Assembly: GCA_003279445.1 (NCBI GenBank)
Contig: QCHT01000002.1
Span: 94,840 to 158,839 of the forward strand
Reading direction: 5' to 3'
Source: Prochlorococcus sp. AG-402-G10
GTDB lineage: Bacteria; Cyanobacteriota; Cyanobacteriia; PCC-6307; Cyanobiaceae
DNA: 64,000 bases
Shown here: in pieces, positions 1-10,355 of the stretch
How positions within the stretch are numbered: position 1 is the stretch's first letter
Layout of the letters: each line of letters opens with the position of its first letter
The notes under the pieces: generated by a model
The model's database searches: none
The model's input: only the letters and a program-made list of their open reading frames with translations
What the model was told of the DNA's origin: nothing
Program-made: the position numbers and the translations under genes

Positions 1-1
1 T

Positions 2-1045
2 CGAAGAAAATATCCTTCAGAGGCCAAGCAGTTTGAACGCTCATTAAGAGGAGAACTCCCCGAGAACTGGGACAAAGACCTCCCTACTTATACAACTGCT
101 GATCAAGGTTTAGCTACAAGAAAACATTCACAAATTTGCCTAGGTGCACTTGGGCCAAACCTTCCTGAACTCATTGGTGGCTCAGCAGACTTAACACATT
201 CCAACTACACCGATATAAAAGGTGAAAGTGGTTCGTTCCAAGCAGAATCACCTGAAAAGCGCTATCTCCACTTTGGAGTTAGAGAGCATGCGATGGCAGC
301 TATCCTTAATGGAATTGCTTACCATGACAGTGGTTTAATTCCTTATGGTGGCACGTTTCTTGTATTCGCTGACTATATGAGAGGTTCAATGCGACTATCA
401 GCATTGAGCGAACTCGGAGTAATTTATGTCCTTACTCATGATTCCATTGGAGTTGGTGAGGATGGTCCTACTCATCAGCCGATTGAAACAATTCCATCGC
501 TCCGTGCAATACCAAATATGTTGGTTTTCCGACCTGGAGATGGCAATGAAACTAGTGGGGCGTACAAAGTTGCAATTAGCAATCGCAAACGGCCAAGTTC
601 TCTTTGCTTAAGTAGACAAGGAATGCCAAATCAAGCCAATTCATCAATAGAGAAAGTAGGTTTAGGTGGCTATATTCTTGAAGATTGCTCAGGAACACCT
701 GAATTAATCTTTATCGGAACAGGTAGCGAGTTGCATTTATGTGTTGAAGCTGCCAAGGAGTTAACCAATCAAGGGAAAAAAATTAGAGTGGTATCCATGC
801 CCTGCGTAGAGCTTTTTGAAGAGCAAAGTGACTCTTATAAAGAAGAAGTTTTACCATCCAATGTACGTAAACGCATTGTTGTAGAAGCCGCTGAAACCTT
901 TGGATGGCATAAATATATTGGGCTTGATGGAGAGAGTGTCACTATGAGTAGCTTTGGTGCTTCTGCTCCAGGAGGAACTTGTATGGAAAAATTTGGTTTT
1001 ACAGTTGAAAATGTATTAAATAAAGCAAAGACACTTCTTAGTTAA
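2..1045 (+). CDS. tktA: Transketolase, C-terminal part (5' end outside window)
   Basis: Transketolase moves two-carbon ketol units between sugar phosphates in the Calvin cycle and the pentose phosphate pathway, using thiamin diphosphate. The frame is open from base 2, so about 347 codons of a protein usually near 670 residues are present: the pyrimidine-binding domain and the C-terminal domain. Family signatures seen are GGSADLTHSN, FGVREHAM (its Glu activates the cofactor) and GPTHQPIE, followed by a late FGASAPGGT. An internal ATG at 293 is not the real start because the coding frame continues upstream through conserved sequence. It converges on thiC across a strong hairpin terminator. Confidence 0.97.
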   Translation, partial: RRKYPSEAKQFERSLRGELPENWDKDLPTYTTADQGLATRKHSQICLGALGPNLPELIGGSADLTHSNYTDIKGESGSFQAESPEKRYLHFGVREHAMAAILNGIAYHDSGLIPYGGTFLVFADYMRGSMRLSALSELGVIYVLTHDSIGVGEDGPTHQPIETIPSLRAIPNMLVFRPGDGNETSGAYKVAISNRKRPSSLCLSRQGMPNQANSSIEKVGLGGYILEDCSGTPELIFIGTGSELHLCVEAAKELTNQGKKIRVVSMPCVELFEEQSDSYKEEVLPSNVRKRIVVEAAETFGWHKYIGLDGESVTMSSFGASAPGGTCMEKFGFTVENVLNKAKTLLS

Positions 1046-1062
1046 GATTAAAAAAAATTCAA

Positions 1063-1095
1063 AAGGGCTTAATTATTGAATTAAGCCCTTTTTTT
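1063..1095. terminator. Bidirectional intrinsic terminator between tktA and thiC
   Basis: A perfect 12-bp stem (AAGGGCTTAATT at 1063-1074 with its complement at 1079-1090) closes a 4-nt loop. It is followed by five more T on the plus strand and flanked on the left by A-runs (1051-1057 and 1061-1064), which are U-runs for the minus strand. It sits between convergent genes, so it should end transcription from both sides. Confidence 0.88.
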
Positions 1096-1096
1096 G

Positions 1097-2515
<1,419 letters not shown>

Positions 2516-2540
2516 TTAGAACCATGCCTTGATCACTCTC

Positions 2541-2630
2541 TTTCACTTTCCTTCGCCGGGCTTAACCGTATCAGGTTCAGAGGGTGTGATCTCAGCCAAA
2601 AGCAAAAGCTCGTATGGCACCCCTAGTGAG
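2541..2630 (-). promoter_or_regulatory. TPP (THI-box) riboswitch controlling thiC
   Basis: Read on the minus strand, this leader contains the conserved THI elements in order: ACTAGGGGTGCC at the 5' end, then GGCTGAGATCACACC, CTGAACCTGATACGGTTA and GCCGGCGAAGGAAAGT-like sequence, which form the pyrimidine- and pyrophosphate-sensing helices. It ends about 60 bases before the thiC start, the usual place for a cis-acting thiamin diphosphate sensor. I see no clear terminator hairpin after it, so control of translation or splicing-free occlusion of the start region is more likely than attenuation; that last point is inference. Confidence 0.95.
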
Positions 2631-2685
2631 TATGTTCAAGCTAGCTATTTTTCAGCAATAAGTCCTTTTCTGTAAAATCAAATTA

Positions 2686-2904
2686 TTAATTCAAAGTCTT
2701 TCGTCTATTCAGCATTTCATTTAACAATTTTTTCCGCCTTTTAGTTCTACCAAAAGCATTAGAACAAATAAGACCTATTCCAACAAGTAAAGCTGGTACT
2801 GCTTGAACCCGATCATTATCTTTACGATAAAAAAAACCCAATAGTGAAATAAAGATAAAGCATGGTGCAGCAAGAGATACAAACAAATTCTTAGAATTGT
2901 TCAT
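2686..2904 (-). CDS. Small two-helix membrane protein (DUF3188-like)
   Basis: A 72-residue protein with two hydrophobic segments (about residues 7-25 and 35-51) separated by a short charged loop (RKDNDR), ending in a very basic tail rich in Arg and Lys. This layout matches the small cyanobacterial membrane family DUF3188, recalled rather than searched. Its function is unknown. The start ATG overlaps the stop of the upstream M20 peptidase gene by four bases (ATGA), which implies translational coupling and the same transcript. Confidence 0.75.
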   Translation of the reverse strand: MNNSKNLFVSLAAPCFIFISLLGFFYRKDNDRVQAVPALLVGIGLICSNAFGRTKRRKKLLNEMLNRRKTLN

Positions 2905-4100
2905 TTTGAAAGCCCTCTAACCTGAAATTTTTGTTTATTCATCCAAGTCATTAAGGTTTGAAAAATTACACGGATTCCAACTTCAATACTTTTTTCATCA
3001 GGAGAAAAATAACCGTTATGTAGTGGAGCACATCCATTAGGAGGTGCTACTCCTAGACGAAACATTGTCCCAGGCACATCTTCTAAAAATTCTGCAAAAT
3101 CCTCTGCACCCAAAGAAGGTAATTCTAAGTGCTTCACATTAACTGCTCCAAGCACAACTTTACCTGCTTCTTCAACGAAGGATGTTAGCCCAGGGTCATT
3201 CCAAACAGGAGGTGCAATAGATGTATATGTAACCAAAGCCTCTGCCCCTAAGCTATTAGCAATTCCTTTGACTGTATCTTCGATCCATTTCGGAAGAGTT
3301 TCATTTAAACTTGCATCTAAACAACGAACTGTACCCAAAAGCTTTACTTGATCTGCAATTACATTAAAAGCTTGGCCACCTTCAATTTTGCCAAAACTTA
3401 CAACAACTGGCATTAATGCATCTAGTTGCCTTGCAATCGCTTCTTGAATTCCACTAATAACCTTTGATGCTATCCAAATTGAATCAATAGTTTGATGAGG
3501 CCTAGCACCATGTCCTCCATTACCAATAATTTTGATTTCCAACTTACCAGCTGCCGCAGTTAATGTTCCACTTCGAACACCAATGCTACCAATAGGAAGT
3601 TCTGGATAAACATGAACGCCAAAGAGAGCGTCTAAACCTTTAGTCGCTCCATCTTTCTTCATCCATCTTGCACCAGAAGCAATCTCCTCAGCAGGTTGAA
3701 ATAAGAGTCTGATGCCAGTTACTTGGTCTTGATTTTCGGCAAGTAATCTTGCAACACCTAGGCCTATGCAAGTATGAATATCATGCCCACATGCATGCAT
3801 AAGACCTTGTCTTAAAGAAGAATAGGGAAGCCCTGTCTTTTCTTCTACAGGCAAAGCATCCATATCTACTCTTAAACCAACTAAAGGAGTAGATATATTT
3901 CCCAACTCAGCAATCAACCCTGTTCTACCTATTGATTCTGTGACAGTCCATCCGTACTTTCTTAATTCGCCCGCCACAAGTGCAGCTGTTTGATGCTCTT
4001 CACCACTCAACTCAGGATGAGCATGAAAATGCCTCCTGAGGTCAATTAATTCAGGCAAAAAAGACTCTAAGGTCACAGATGACTTCTTCAAAACATTCAT
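2901..4100 (-). CDS. M20-family amidohydrolase (hippurate / N-acyl-amino-acid hydrolase type)
   Basis: Metal-dependent hydrolase of 399 aa from the M20D group, which removes acyl or related groups from amino acids or auxin-like conjugates. Visible family features are the N-terminal RRHFHAHPELSGEE, the metal-binding MHACGHDIHT near residue 105, QPAEE near 138, the lid-domain motif GGHGARPHQTID near 195 and a late HNGYFSPDE. The exact substrate cannot be told from sequence. The gene is linked by four-base ATGA overlaps to both neighbours, so it belongs to the ruvB-TPR-M20-DUF3188 chain; no shared function is evident. Confidence 0.9.
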   Translation of the reverse strand: MNVLKKSSVTLESFLPELIDLRRHFHAHPELSGEEHQTAALVAGELRKYGWTVTESIGRTGLIAELGNISTPLVGLRVDMDALPVEEKTGLPYSSLRQGLMHACGHDIHTCIGLGVARLLAENQDQVTGIRLLFQPAEEIASGARWMKKDGATKGLDALFGVHVYPELPIGSIGVRSGTLTAAAGKLEIKIIGNGGHGARPHQTIDSIWIASKVISGIQEAIARQLDALMPVVVSFGKIEGGQAFNVIADQVKLLGTVRCLDASLNETLPKWIEDTVKGIANSLGAEALVTYTSIAPPVWNDPGLTSFVEEAGKVVLGAVNVKHLELPSLGAEDFAEFLEDVPGTMFRLGVAPPNGCAPLHNGYFSPDEKSIEVGIRVIFQTLMTWMNKQKFQVRGLSK

Positions 4101-4891
4101 ACTGGTTCCAAATCCAAAAATGCCATCAGATCATGGATTGGATCGGAAGGCCACCGTCTTACATTTACAAGCCATTTTTCTTCTCTGTATCTGCTGTCGA
4201 GTCCGATTGCTGCAGTCCAATGACTTTCAGCTTCTCCTAGTGATCCTTCTCTCCACAACAGAGCAGTCAATGCTGCCCTTGCATCTGCAAACATTGGATA
4301 TTTACGAATAAGTGTCCTCAGCTCTTTTTCTGCCTGAGCAAAGTCATTTAATTGATAAGAAGCCAAAGCGTTACTAGATCGAGCCATAACATCTCCTGGA
4401 TTAGCTATGGATGCTTTGTTAAATAACTCTTTTGCTTGTAACCAATCACCTCGAATAGACCCCACAACGTTTCCTAAATTATATAAAGCAGAAGCATTTT
4501 CTGGCTCTCTGGTAAGAACCCATTGATAATCAATAATAGCTTCATCCCATTGACCTAAGGTTTCCTCAGCAATACCTCGATTTAAATGTGGATCAGTTTC
4601 CGAAGGGAGAATCTTAATTGCACTGGTTTGATCAAGAATTGCACCTTCAGAATCACCCAACGCTAAACGTACATTTCCACGATTACTTAAAGCCGCAGCA
4701 TCTGTTGGAGCAGACACTAAAAAACGATCCCAACTTTCTAATGCATCTACAAAATTACCTTCTTTGCTTTCATACAATGCCTTTGCAAACAAGGATGCAT
4801 TAGCTTCATTCCCTGCTTCAACAGCAAACAATGGAAAACCGACCCAAACTAAACAAGATATAAGCAAAGGAAGGAAAATCTTCTGTCTCAT
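4097..4891 (-). CDS. Exported TPR-repeat protein
   Basis: A 264-aa protein with an N-terminal signal peptide (hydrophobic residues about 5-25, ending near an Ala-rich site) followed by at least four tetratricopeptide repeats between about residues 30 and 215. The repeats show the typical W..A...Y and N.G pattern, for example ALSNRGNVRLALGD and ASALYNLGN. TPR arrays are protein-binding scaffolds; in cyanobacteria several act in photosystem assembly, but nothing here assigns a partner. It starts directly before the ruvB stop and overlaps the M20 gene, so it is co-transcribed with them. Confidence 0.85.
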   Translation of the reverse strand: MRQKIFLPLLISCLVWVGFPLFAVEAGNEANASLFAKALYESKEGNFVDALESWDRFLVSAPTDAAALSNRGNVRLALGDSEGAILDQTSAIKILPSETDPHLNRGIAEETLGQWDEAIIDYQWVLTREPENASALYNLGNVVGSIRGDWLQAKELFNKASIANPGDVMARSSNALASYQLNDFAQAEKELRTLIRKYPMFADARAALTALLWREGSLGEAESHWTAAIGLDSRYREEKWLVNVRRWPSDPIHDLMAFLDLEPV

Positions 4892-5962
4892 TTAACTAGG
4901 CATCCTTGTGCTTTTATCAAAATGAAGGTGATCTATTGCTGCTGAAGTGACAATTCTTCCACGAGGTGTTCTTTTTAAAAAACCAATCTGTAAAAGAAAT
5001 GGCTCCACCACAGTTTCCAATGTAGAGCTTTCTTCTCCTAATGCAGCAGCAAGAGTCTCTAATCCCACTGGACCATTATCATGCGCTTCAACAATAAATG
5101 ACAAAAAACGTCTATCTGTCTGATCTAAACCACACTCATCTACTTGATGCAATTTTAAAGATTCATTCACAACATCTTTATCAACTATTTGAATGTTCTC
5201 TTGGACAGTGGCAAAATCTCTAACTCTACGAAGCAATCTATTAGCAATTCGTGGGGTACCTCTACAACGACGAGCAATTTCCATACTTCCTTCAGTAGAT
5301 AACTTCAATTCCAAAAGATCTGCTGCTCTTTGGATGATCTTCTGTAGATCATCCAACTGATAAAAATTCAATCGATGCGTAATACCAAAACGATCTCTTA
5401 AAGGTGAACTAATTGAAGCGGGGCTAGTAGTTGCACCAATGAAAGTAAAGCGAGGAAGATCTATTTCCCGTGTTCGTGCTGTTGTACCTTTCCCAACAGT
5501 TAAGTCCAGTCGGAAATCTTCTAATGCAGGGTATAAAAGCTCTTGCGCAACCTTTGTAAGTCTATGAATTTCATCAACAAACAATAATTCATGAGATTTT
5601 AAGTTCAGCAATAAGCCAATTATGTCTCTTGGCCTTTCTAAAGCTGGGGCACTTGTAATACGACATTGAACTCCTAGCTCTCTGGCGAGAACCAAAGCCA
5701 TAGTAGTTTTTCCCAAACCTGGAGGTCCATACAACAACACATGATCCAAGGCTTCTTTTCTGGATAAGGCTGCTTTGACAGAAATAGACAGTACTTCTTT
5801 TAAGTCAGATTGACCTACAAATTCATTCAAAGATTGAGGCCTTAATGAGTCGTCTTTACGTTTCTTTGTGTCCTCTTCAAGCCTCTTTGGATCCAACAAC
5901 CTTGTCTTTCCATTAAGGTTATATGAAGAAGATTTCTTTGAGCCGGAAGACACAATTGCCAT
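4892..5962 (-). CDS. ruvB: Holliday junction branch-migration helicase RuvB
   Basis: AAA+ motor that, with RuvA, drives branch migration of Holliday junctions in recombination and repair. The 356-aa protein has a Walker A motif GPPGLGKTT at residues 79-87, Walker [11 protein letters not shown] near 130, sensor 1 IGATTSP near 175, an arginine-finger region SPLRDRFG and a C-terminal winged helix ending in RTPRGR. An N-terminal extension of about 35 polar, basic residues precedes the core, which is common in cyanobacteria. First gene of a minus-strand chain; 50 bases of intergenic DNA separate it from the divergent smpB. Confidence 0.97.
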   Translation of the reverse strand: MAIVSSGSKKSSSYNLNGKTRLLDPKRLEEDTKKRKDDSLRPQSLNEFVGQSDLKEVLSISVKAALSRKEALDHVLLYGPPGLGKTTMALVLARELGVQCRITSAPALERPRDIIGLLLNLKSHELLFVDEIHRLTKVAQELLYPALEDFRLDLTVGKGTTARTREIDLPRFTFIGATTSPASISSPLRDRFGITHRLNFYQLDDLQKIIQRAADLLELKLSTEGSMEIARRCRGTPRIANRLLRRVRDFATVQENIQIVDKDVVNESLKLHQVDECGLDQTDRRFLSFIVEAHDNGPVGLETLAAALGEESSTLETVVEPFLLQIGFLKRTPRGRIVTSAAIDHLHFDKSTRMPS

Positions 5963-6012
5963 ATTCGAAGGATAGGGACAGTTGTGTACTCACAAAAGAG
6001 TAATGTCGGAAA

Positions 6013-6510
6013 ATGTCCAAAGCTAGTCATAAAAAAAAGTCAAAACAATCAAAAGCCAAGCTCAACAAAAACTTGGCTGAAAACCGTTTTGCTAGATATC
6101 AATATGAAATATTGGACACATTGGAAGCAGGCATTGAACTTTTGGGAACAGAAGTTAAATCAATTCGCGCAGGCAATGTTAATTTAAGAGATGGATTTTG
6201 TCTGATCCGTGATGGAAATCTTCAGTTGCATAATGTTCATATCTCAAAATTTAATAACGCAGGTAATTTTTTCAATCATGAGCCATTACGAGTACGTCAA
6301 TTGTTAGCTCATCAAAAAGAAATAAGCAAATTAGAATCAAATCTCAACAAAAAAGGCCTGACATTAATCCCAATAAAACTTTATCTGAAAGGTTCCTGGA
6401 TAAAAATAACAATCGGTCTTGGTAAAGGGAAAAAAATTCATGATAAAAGAGAGTCTGAAAAGAGAAAGCAAACTGCTAAAGAGACAAAAGAAGCTCTTTC
6501 CAGGTATTAG
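6013..6510 (+). CDS. smpB: SsrA-binding protein SmpB
   Basis: Small basic protein that binds tmRNA and delivers it to stalled ribosomes for trans-translation. The 165-aa product shows the SmpB core: [26 protein letters not shown], the NLRDGF block, and [16 protein letters not shown], followed by the basic C-terminal tail [14 protein letters not shown] that enters the ribosomal channel. A Lys-rich N-terminal extension of about 20 residues is present. The ATG at 6013 is used; a competing short frame starting at 5984 is out of phase. No ssrA gene was recognised in the window. Confidence 0.96.
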   Translation: MSKASHKKKSKQSKAKLNKNLAENRFARYQYEILDTLEAGIELLGTEVKSIRAGNVNLRDGFCLIRDGNLQLHNVHISKFNNAGNFFNHEPLRVRQLLAHQKEISKLESNLNKKGLTLIPIKLYLKGSWIKITIGLGKGKKIHDKRESEKRKQTAKETKEALSRY

Positions 6511-6542
6511 TCTATGGTAATAAAGAATGATGCTATTTAAGA

Positions 6543-6773
6543 ATGGAAAGAGAACAAAAAAGAATTGCATTAAAATTGCAACGAGAAAAATTAATCAGCG
6601 CGCTAGATAAGGTATACAAAAATGCATTTAATGAACTTAGTACGTTAGATATTGAAGAAGGATCATTAGCAAAACTTTCACAAATATTTCTTTTATCTAG
6701 AGAAGCAGCAATTAGTTCATTACAGCAAGAAATAGAAAAACCAATCATCACTAAATCGCCTCAAAGAGAATAA
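6543..6773 (+). CDS. Small hypothetical protein downstream of smpB
   Basis: A 76-residue reading frame 32 bases after smpB on the same strand. It is highly charged and predicted helical (many Glu, Lys, Leu and Ala), with no membrane segment or cysteine. I do not recognise the family. An overlapping frame of similar length exists on the minus strand at 6533-6751, but the plus-strand product has more protein-like composition and sits in an operon-like position, so it is preferred. Function unknown. Confidence 0.5.
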   Translation: MEREQKRIALKLQREKLISALDKVYKNAFNELSTLDIEEGSLAKLSQIFLLSREAAISSLQQEIEKPIITKSPQRE

Positions 6774-6944
6774 ATCTCATTAGAATTAAAAAATTTAATT
6801 TTGCCTGACATAGAAAAAAGTCGCGAATGTCAGCGAATCCTTGCAAATAAAACCGATTTTATTTCGAGCAGGCGCCGTTAAACGGCAAAAATATGATCAG
6901 GTTTTCTACAAAAAAGAAATTTTTTGACAGTTGAGGTAAAGAAA
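6774..6944. other. 171-bp intergenic space with two short hairpins
   Basis: No coding frame is supported. It holds an inverted repeat TGACAT (6806-6811) / ATGTCA (6827-6832) and a tight hairpin GCCGT-TAA-ACGGC (6874-6886) followed by A-rich sequence. Neither has a U-run downstream on a strand that would make a classic terminator. It separates two convergent genes, so it may only end transcripts; a small RNA is possible but not shown. Confidence 0.35.
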
Positions 6945-7208
6945 TTATTTTGCTGATGAAGGGGGTTCAAGGCTCACATTGTCAGGAGGAGGGGTTGGGT
7001 CAGGATCTGCAATCAACATATGTTGCAAAACAATTTCAGGGCGCTCACTATCCCTCCATCTAATGCGATAGGCAGGCATTTTAGTTCCACGACTAGTTGT
7101 CTGCTCTACAGGTTCCATCACCCAACCTCGTCTAGAACGACCTTGAGGATTGCGCTTAACCACAGCATCAGTGTGCTTAAACCTGAAACCAACGCGCTCT
7201 CCGCTCAT
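6945..7208 (-). CDS. Conserved short hypothetical protein of marine picocyanobacteria
   Basis: An 87-aa soluble, basic protein with the segments ERVGFRFKHTD, RSRRGWVMEPVEQTT and PAYRIRWRDSERPE, then a proline-rich C-terminal tail (DPDPTPPPD). The order of charged and aromatic residues suggests a compact beta-rich fold, possibly nucleic-acid binding, but this is inference. As I recall, close relatives occur next to lysS in other marine Synechococcus and Prochlorococcus. It lies 53 bases after lysS on the same strand, so probably shares its transcript. Function unknown. Confidence 0.8.
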   Translation of the reverse strand: MSGERVGFRFKHTDAVVKRNPQGRSRRGWVMEPVEQTTSRGTKMPAYRIRWRDSERPEIVLQHMLIADPDPTPPPDNVSLEPPSSAK

Positions 7209-7261
7209 CCCTAGACGTCTTCATACTGGATCTATTATCCACTTTGATGGGTCCCTTTTGA

Positions 7262-8770
7262 TTACTGAGAACCGGCCTCAGGGCGAAGCAATGGAAAAGC
7301 AATAACATCTCTTATAGATGAACTATCTGTTAAAAGCATTACTAAGCGATCAATCCCAATGCCAAGACCACCAGTAGGGGGCATCCCAACCTCTAAAGCA
7401 TTAAGAAAATCTTCATCTATTGAATGAGCCTCTAGATCACCATCATTTTTACGATTCTGTTGCTCCTGAAGCCGCTCTCGTTGATCAATGGGATCAATTA
7501 ATTCACTAAAAGCATTAGCAGTCTCTCGTCCAGCAATAAACAATTCAAATCTCTCAACCATCCCGTCTTTGTGACGGTGTTTTCTAGCTAATGGTGAAAT
7601 TTCAATTGGATAATCAATGACAAAAGTAGGCTGAATTAATTTTGGTTCTACTGCTTGCTCAAAAACCTCATTCATTAGTCTGCCAGCAGAATTGGCGTCG
7701 TTAGAGACTTCTAAACCAGCATTAATCATTGCAGAAGCTGCCTTTTCCCTATCATTACCAAAAGCATCAAAATCTAATCCTGTTGCTTCTAAAACAAGAT
7801 CCTGCATAGTTTCTCGACGCCAAGGGGGCGTAAAGTCCAGTTCTTTTCCTTGATAAGAAATTTTTGTAGATCCACAAACCTGCAAAGAAATTGATGAAAG
7901 CAGCTGTTCTGTTAAATCCATCATCTGGTTGTAATCAGCAAAAGCTTGATAAATCTCCACTGATGTGAACTCCGGGTTATGTCTTGTGCTAATACCTTCA
8001 TTCCTAAAGATTCGACCTAGCTCATAAACACGTTCAAAGCCTCCTACTACTAACCTCTTTAAATGAAGTTCTGTCGCTATTCTGAGATACAAAGGCACAT
8101 CAAACGTGTTGTGATGAGTAATAAATGGTCTTGCCTCAGCACCACCAGCTTCTGCCTGCAAAACAGGAGTTTCAATCTCCAAAAAACCACGATCATCCAA
8201 CCATCTACGTATGGCACTAACAGCAAAGGCTCTTTTCTTAAAAGTCTTACGTGACTCTGGGTTTACAATTAAATCAAGGTAGCGCTGTCTATATCTCTTT
8301 TCTATATCTGAAAGACCATGCCATTTATCAGGTAATGGTTGGAGAGATTTAGATAACATCGTCCAAGATTGAACCTTTATGGACAATTCACCACGATCTG
8401 TTCGCCTCAACACTCCTTGAACTCCTAACCAATCTCCTGTATCAACAAAATCTGTAATTTGTTTAAATGCACCAGGCTCTTGTAACTCCGGACTAAATTC
8501 TTGAAGGGTGGCTTTTTCCAGAAATAGTTGAATCGAGCCACTTTCATCAGACAAAGTAAAAAAAGCCAGCTTCCCCATAACACGACGTGCAATAACACGT
8601 CCTGCAAGGCATACTTCAACATCCCTCTCTTGGCCATTAGCCAAATCCTTATGCTCTATCTGCAACTCCGCAGCTGTTGAAGTAGGTTTAAAACCAATGG
8701 CATAAGGTTCCCTGCCAACTTTTCGCAATGCAGAAGCCTTAGCTATACGAGTTTCTCTTAAGTCAGACAA
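7262..8770 (-). CDS. lysS: Lysyl-tRNA synthetase, class II
   Basis: Charges tRNA-Lys with lysine. The 502-aa product has an N-terminal OB-fold anticodon-binding domain (about 45-150, with [14 protein letters not shown]) and a class II catalytic core: motif 1 near 190, motif 2 [15 protein letters not shown] near 255, and motif 3 [14 protein letters not shown] near 475. The conserved start MSDLRETR is reached from a TTG codon at 8770; no ATG or GTG is available between the upstream in-frame stop and this point, so TTG initiation is likely. Same strand as the response regulator upstream. Confidence 0.96.
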   Translation of the reverse strand: MSDLRETRIAKASALRKVGREPYAIGFKPTSTAAELQIEHKDLANGQERDVEVCLAGRVIARRVMGKLAFFTLSDESGSIQLFLEKATLQEFSPELQEPGAFKQITDFVDTGDWLGVQGVLRRTDRGELSIKVQSWTMLSKSLQPLPDKWHGLSDIEKRYRQRYLDLIVNPESRKTFKKRAFAVSAIRRWLDDRGFLEIETPVLQAEAGGAEARPFITHHNTFDVPLYLRIATELHLKRLVVGGFERVYELGRIFRNEGISTRHNPEFTSVEIYQAFADYNQMMDLTEQLLSSISLQVCGSTKISYQGKELDFTPPWRRETMQDLVLEATGLDFDAFGNDREKAASAMINAGLEVSNDANSAGRLMNEVFEQAVEPKLIQPTFVIDYPIEISPLARKHRHKDGMVERFELFIAGRETANAFSELIDPIDQRERLQEQQNRKNDGDLEAHSIDEDFLNALEVGMPPTGGLGIGIDRLVMLLTDSSSIRDVIAFPLLRPEAGSQ

Positions 8771-8841
8771 AGGAAAATGAAAAGGAGCTATTTACATTGA
8801 GACTAGTTAGTCAAGGGAATAAAAAGAATAATTTTTTATAT

Positions 8842-9630
8842 TTAAGAGTTAACAGGAGGGAACTCCCCCAATCTCTGAGAAGAATAGCCAATACCTCTCA
8901 CAGTAAGTATTAATTCAGGATTGCGAGGATCAGGTTCTAGTTTCCCTCTTAAACGTGCAACATATACATCAACAACTCTGAGATCAGCAGCTCGTCGAGG
9001 AGGGTAGCCCCAAAGCTGTTCCAAGATCTCTGCTCGTGGGACAACCTTCCCTGGATCACGGAACAGTAATTCAAGCAAGCTAAATTCTGTATACGTTAGT
9101 CCAATCCTCTCTCCACCTCTACTTACCTGCCTACGGTTGGTATCAACAACTAATTCCCCTAGTTTCATTACTCCTTGCCCTGCAGGTATCTCTCTTGGCT
9201 CAGCAACAGATGCCCCGGGACCCATTCGGCGTAAAATCGTGGCTATGCGTGCTTCTAACTCTTTTGGGCTAAAAGGCTTAGACAAGTAATCATCAGCCCC
9301 TAAATCCAATCCTGCAACTCTCTCAGAGATAGCCTCAAGAGCACTAAGAAAAATTATGGGGACAATTGATTCGGCCCTTAATCTCCTACAAACTGCAAAG
9401 CCATCCAACTTTGGAAGCATTACATCTAAAACAACTAGGTCAGGGGATTCCTTATGAAATACATCTAAAGCCTCTTCTCCATCTTTAGCAGAAACAACTT
9501 TATACCCCGACAACTCAAGCCTTGTAACCAAGACTTTTAAAACTGCAGGTTCATCATCAACAACCAAAATAGTTGCATGATTGCGAGATGAAACCTTTAA
9601 GACAGGTCCATCATTGCTCTTCTCAAGCAT
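8842..9630 (-). CDS. OmpR/PhoB-family response regulator, RpaB (Ycf27)-like
   Basis: DNA-binding response regulator. The receiver domain (about residues 20-135) keeps all key positions: VVDDEP, phospho-acceptor Asp in VVLDVMLPKLDG, the Ser in FLSALE and Lys in LSKPFSPKELEARI. The C-terminal winged helix runs from about 165 to 255, with DTNRRQVSRGGERIGLT and DVYVARLRGKLEPDPRNPELILTVRGIGY. It resembles RpaB, which binds HLR1 boxes at high-light genes, yet differs in several places from the canonical sequence I remember, so it may be a paralogue. The frame opens at ATG 9651, but the ATG at 9630 has a purine-rich GAAGAAGG site before it and is preferred. Confidence 0.9.
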   Translation of the reverse strand: MLEKSNDGPVLKVSSRNHATILVVDDEPAVLKVLVTRLELSGYKVVSAKDGEEALDVFHKESPDLVVLDVMLPKLDGFAVCRRLRAESIVPIIFLSALEAISERVAGLDLGADDYLSKPFSPKELEARIATILRRMGPGASVAEPREIPAGQGVMKLGELVVDTNRRQVSRGGERIGLTYTEFSLLELLFRDPGKVVPRAEILEQLWGYPPRRAADLRVVDVYVARLRGKLEPDPRNPELILTVRGIGYSSQRLGEFPPVNS

Positions 9631-9857
9631 GGATGAACCTTCTTCATACATGATGATGATCTCTCATTCAGCCCTCATAATAATCCTACACCCCCACCCC
9701 AACTCAATTGCTATAGCCATAAATATTCTATTTCCCAAATTTTTTAATATTTGCCAGGTATTGACCATCCATAGATCAATTGTTATGAATATTAGAATCT
9801 ATATTGGATTGGTTTTTACTGTAACTGATTGATAAAGCATCTCCTGCGTTTCAATTG

Positions 9858-10355
9858 TTAGCCTTTTCCTCGAAAGAAACTATTTAATGATAGTGAACAA
9901 AGCAATGGGGCAATAAGTCCAGAAACAATTGATCCTGCAAGTACATTATGCAAAGCCCAAGCATTGAAAAAGCTTCCATGCACTTGAAAAATTTGTTGAA
10001 GCCATATGCTAAAACCACTAAGAAAAGATCCAGATAAAATTAGAATTCCAAGTACAAAACTCTTCTCCGAATATCTACTTTTACTGCCTAAACAACCCCA
10101 CCAATAACCAAGAAAAATCAGAGCAGGTATCTGTGTTGAACCATCCAGATTAATTCCATCCAACACAAGACCTAAACAAAATCCAGCAAATATTCCTGCA
10201 ACAGGTCCTTCTTCTAAAGCCCAAGGCAATAACCACAACTCAGCCCACCTTGGTCCAACTCCTGAAATAGAAAGCCAAGTTGGTGAGAGAAGTGTCATAA
10301 AAGGTACCAACAAAGCTAAGCACTGATAAAAAATTCTGTTTTTATCTCTTTTCAT
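9858..10355 (-). CDS. mreD: Rod shape-determining membrane protein MreD
   Basis: Small integral membrane protein of the elongasome, about 165 aa, with four or five hydrophobic segments and the motif PVAGIFAGFCLGLVLDG typical of MreD. It helps MreB and MreC place peptidoglycan synthesis along the cell. The frame extends to an ATG at 10400 inside mreC, but the ATG at 10355 (MKRDKNRIFYQ) gives a normal length and only a 14-base overlap with the mreC end. It is last in the mreB-mreC-mreD order, which supports the call despite weak conservation. Confidence 0.85.
   Translation of the reverse strand: MKRDKNRIFYQCLALLVPFMTLLSPTWLSISGVGPRWAELWLLPWALEEGPVAGIFAGFCLGLVLDGINLDGSTQIPALIFLGYWWGCLGSKSRYSEKSFVLGILILSGSFLSGFSIWLQQIFQVHGSFFNAWALHNVLAGSIVSGLIAPLLCSLSLNSFFRGKG

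Noticed and set aside
6533..6751. Minus-strand 72-codon frame opposite the small gene after smpB
   Set aside because: Hydrophobic but irregular, with no operon context; the plus-strand frame has better composition. Not fully excluded.
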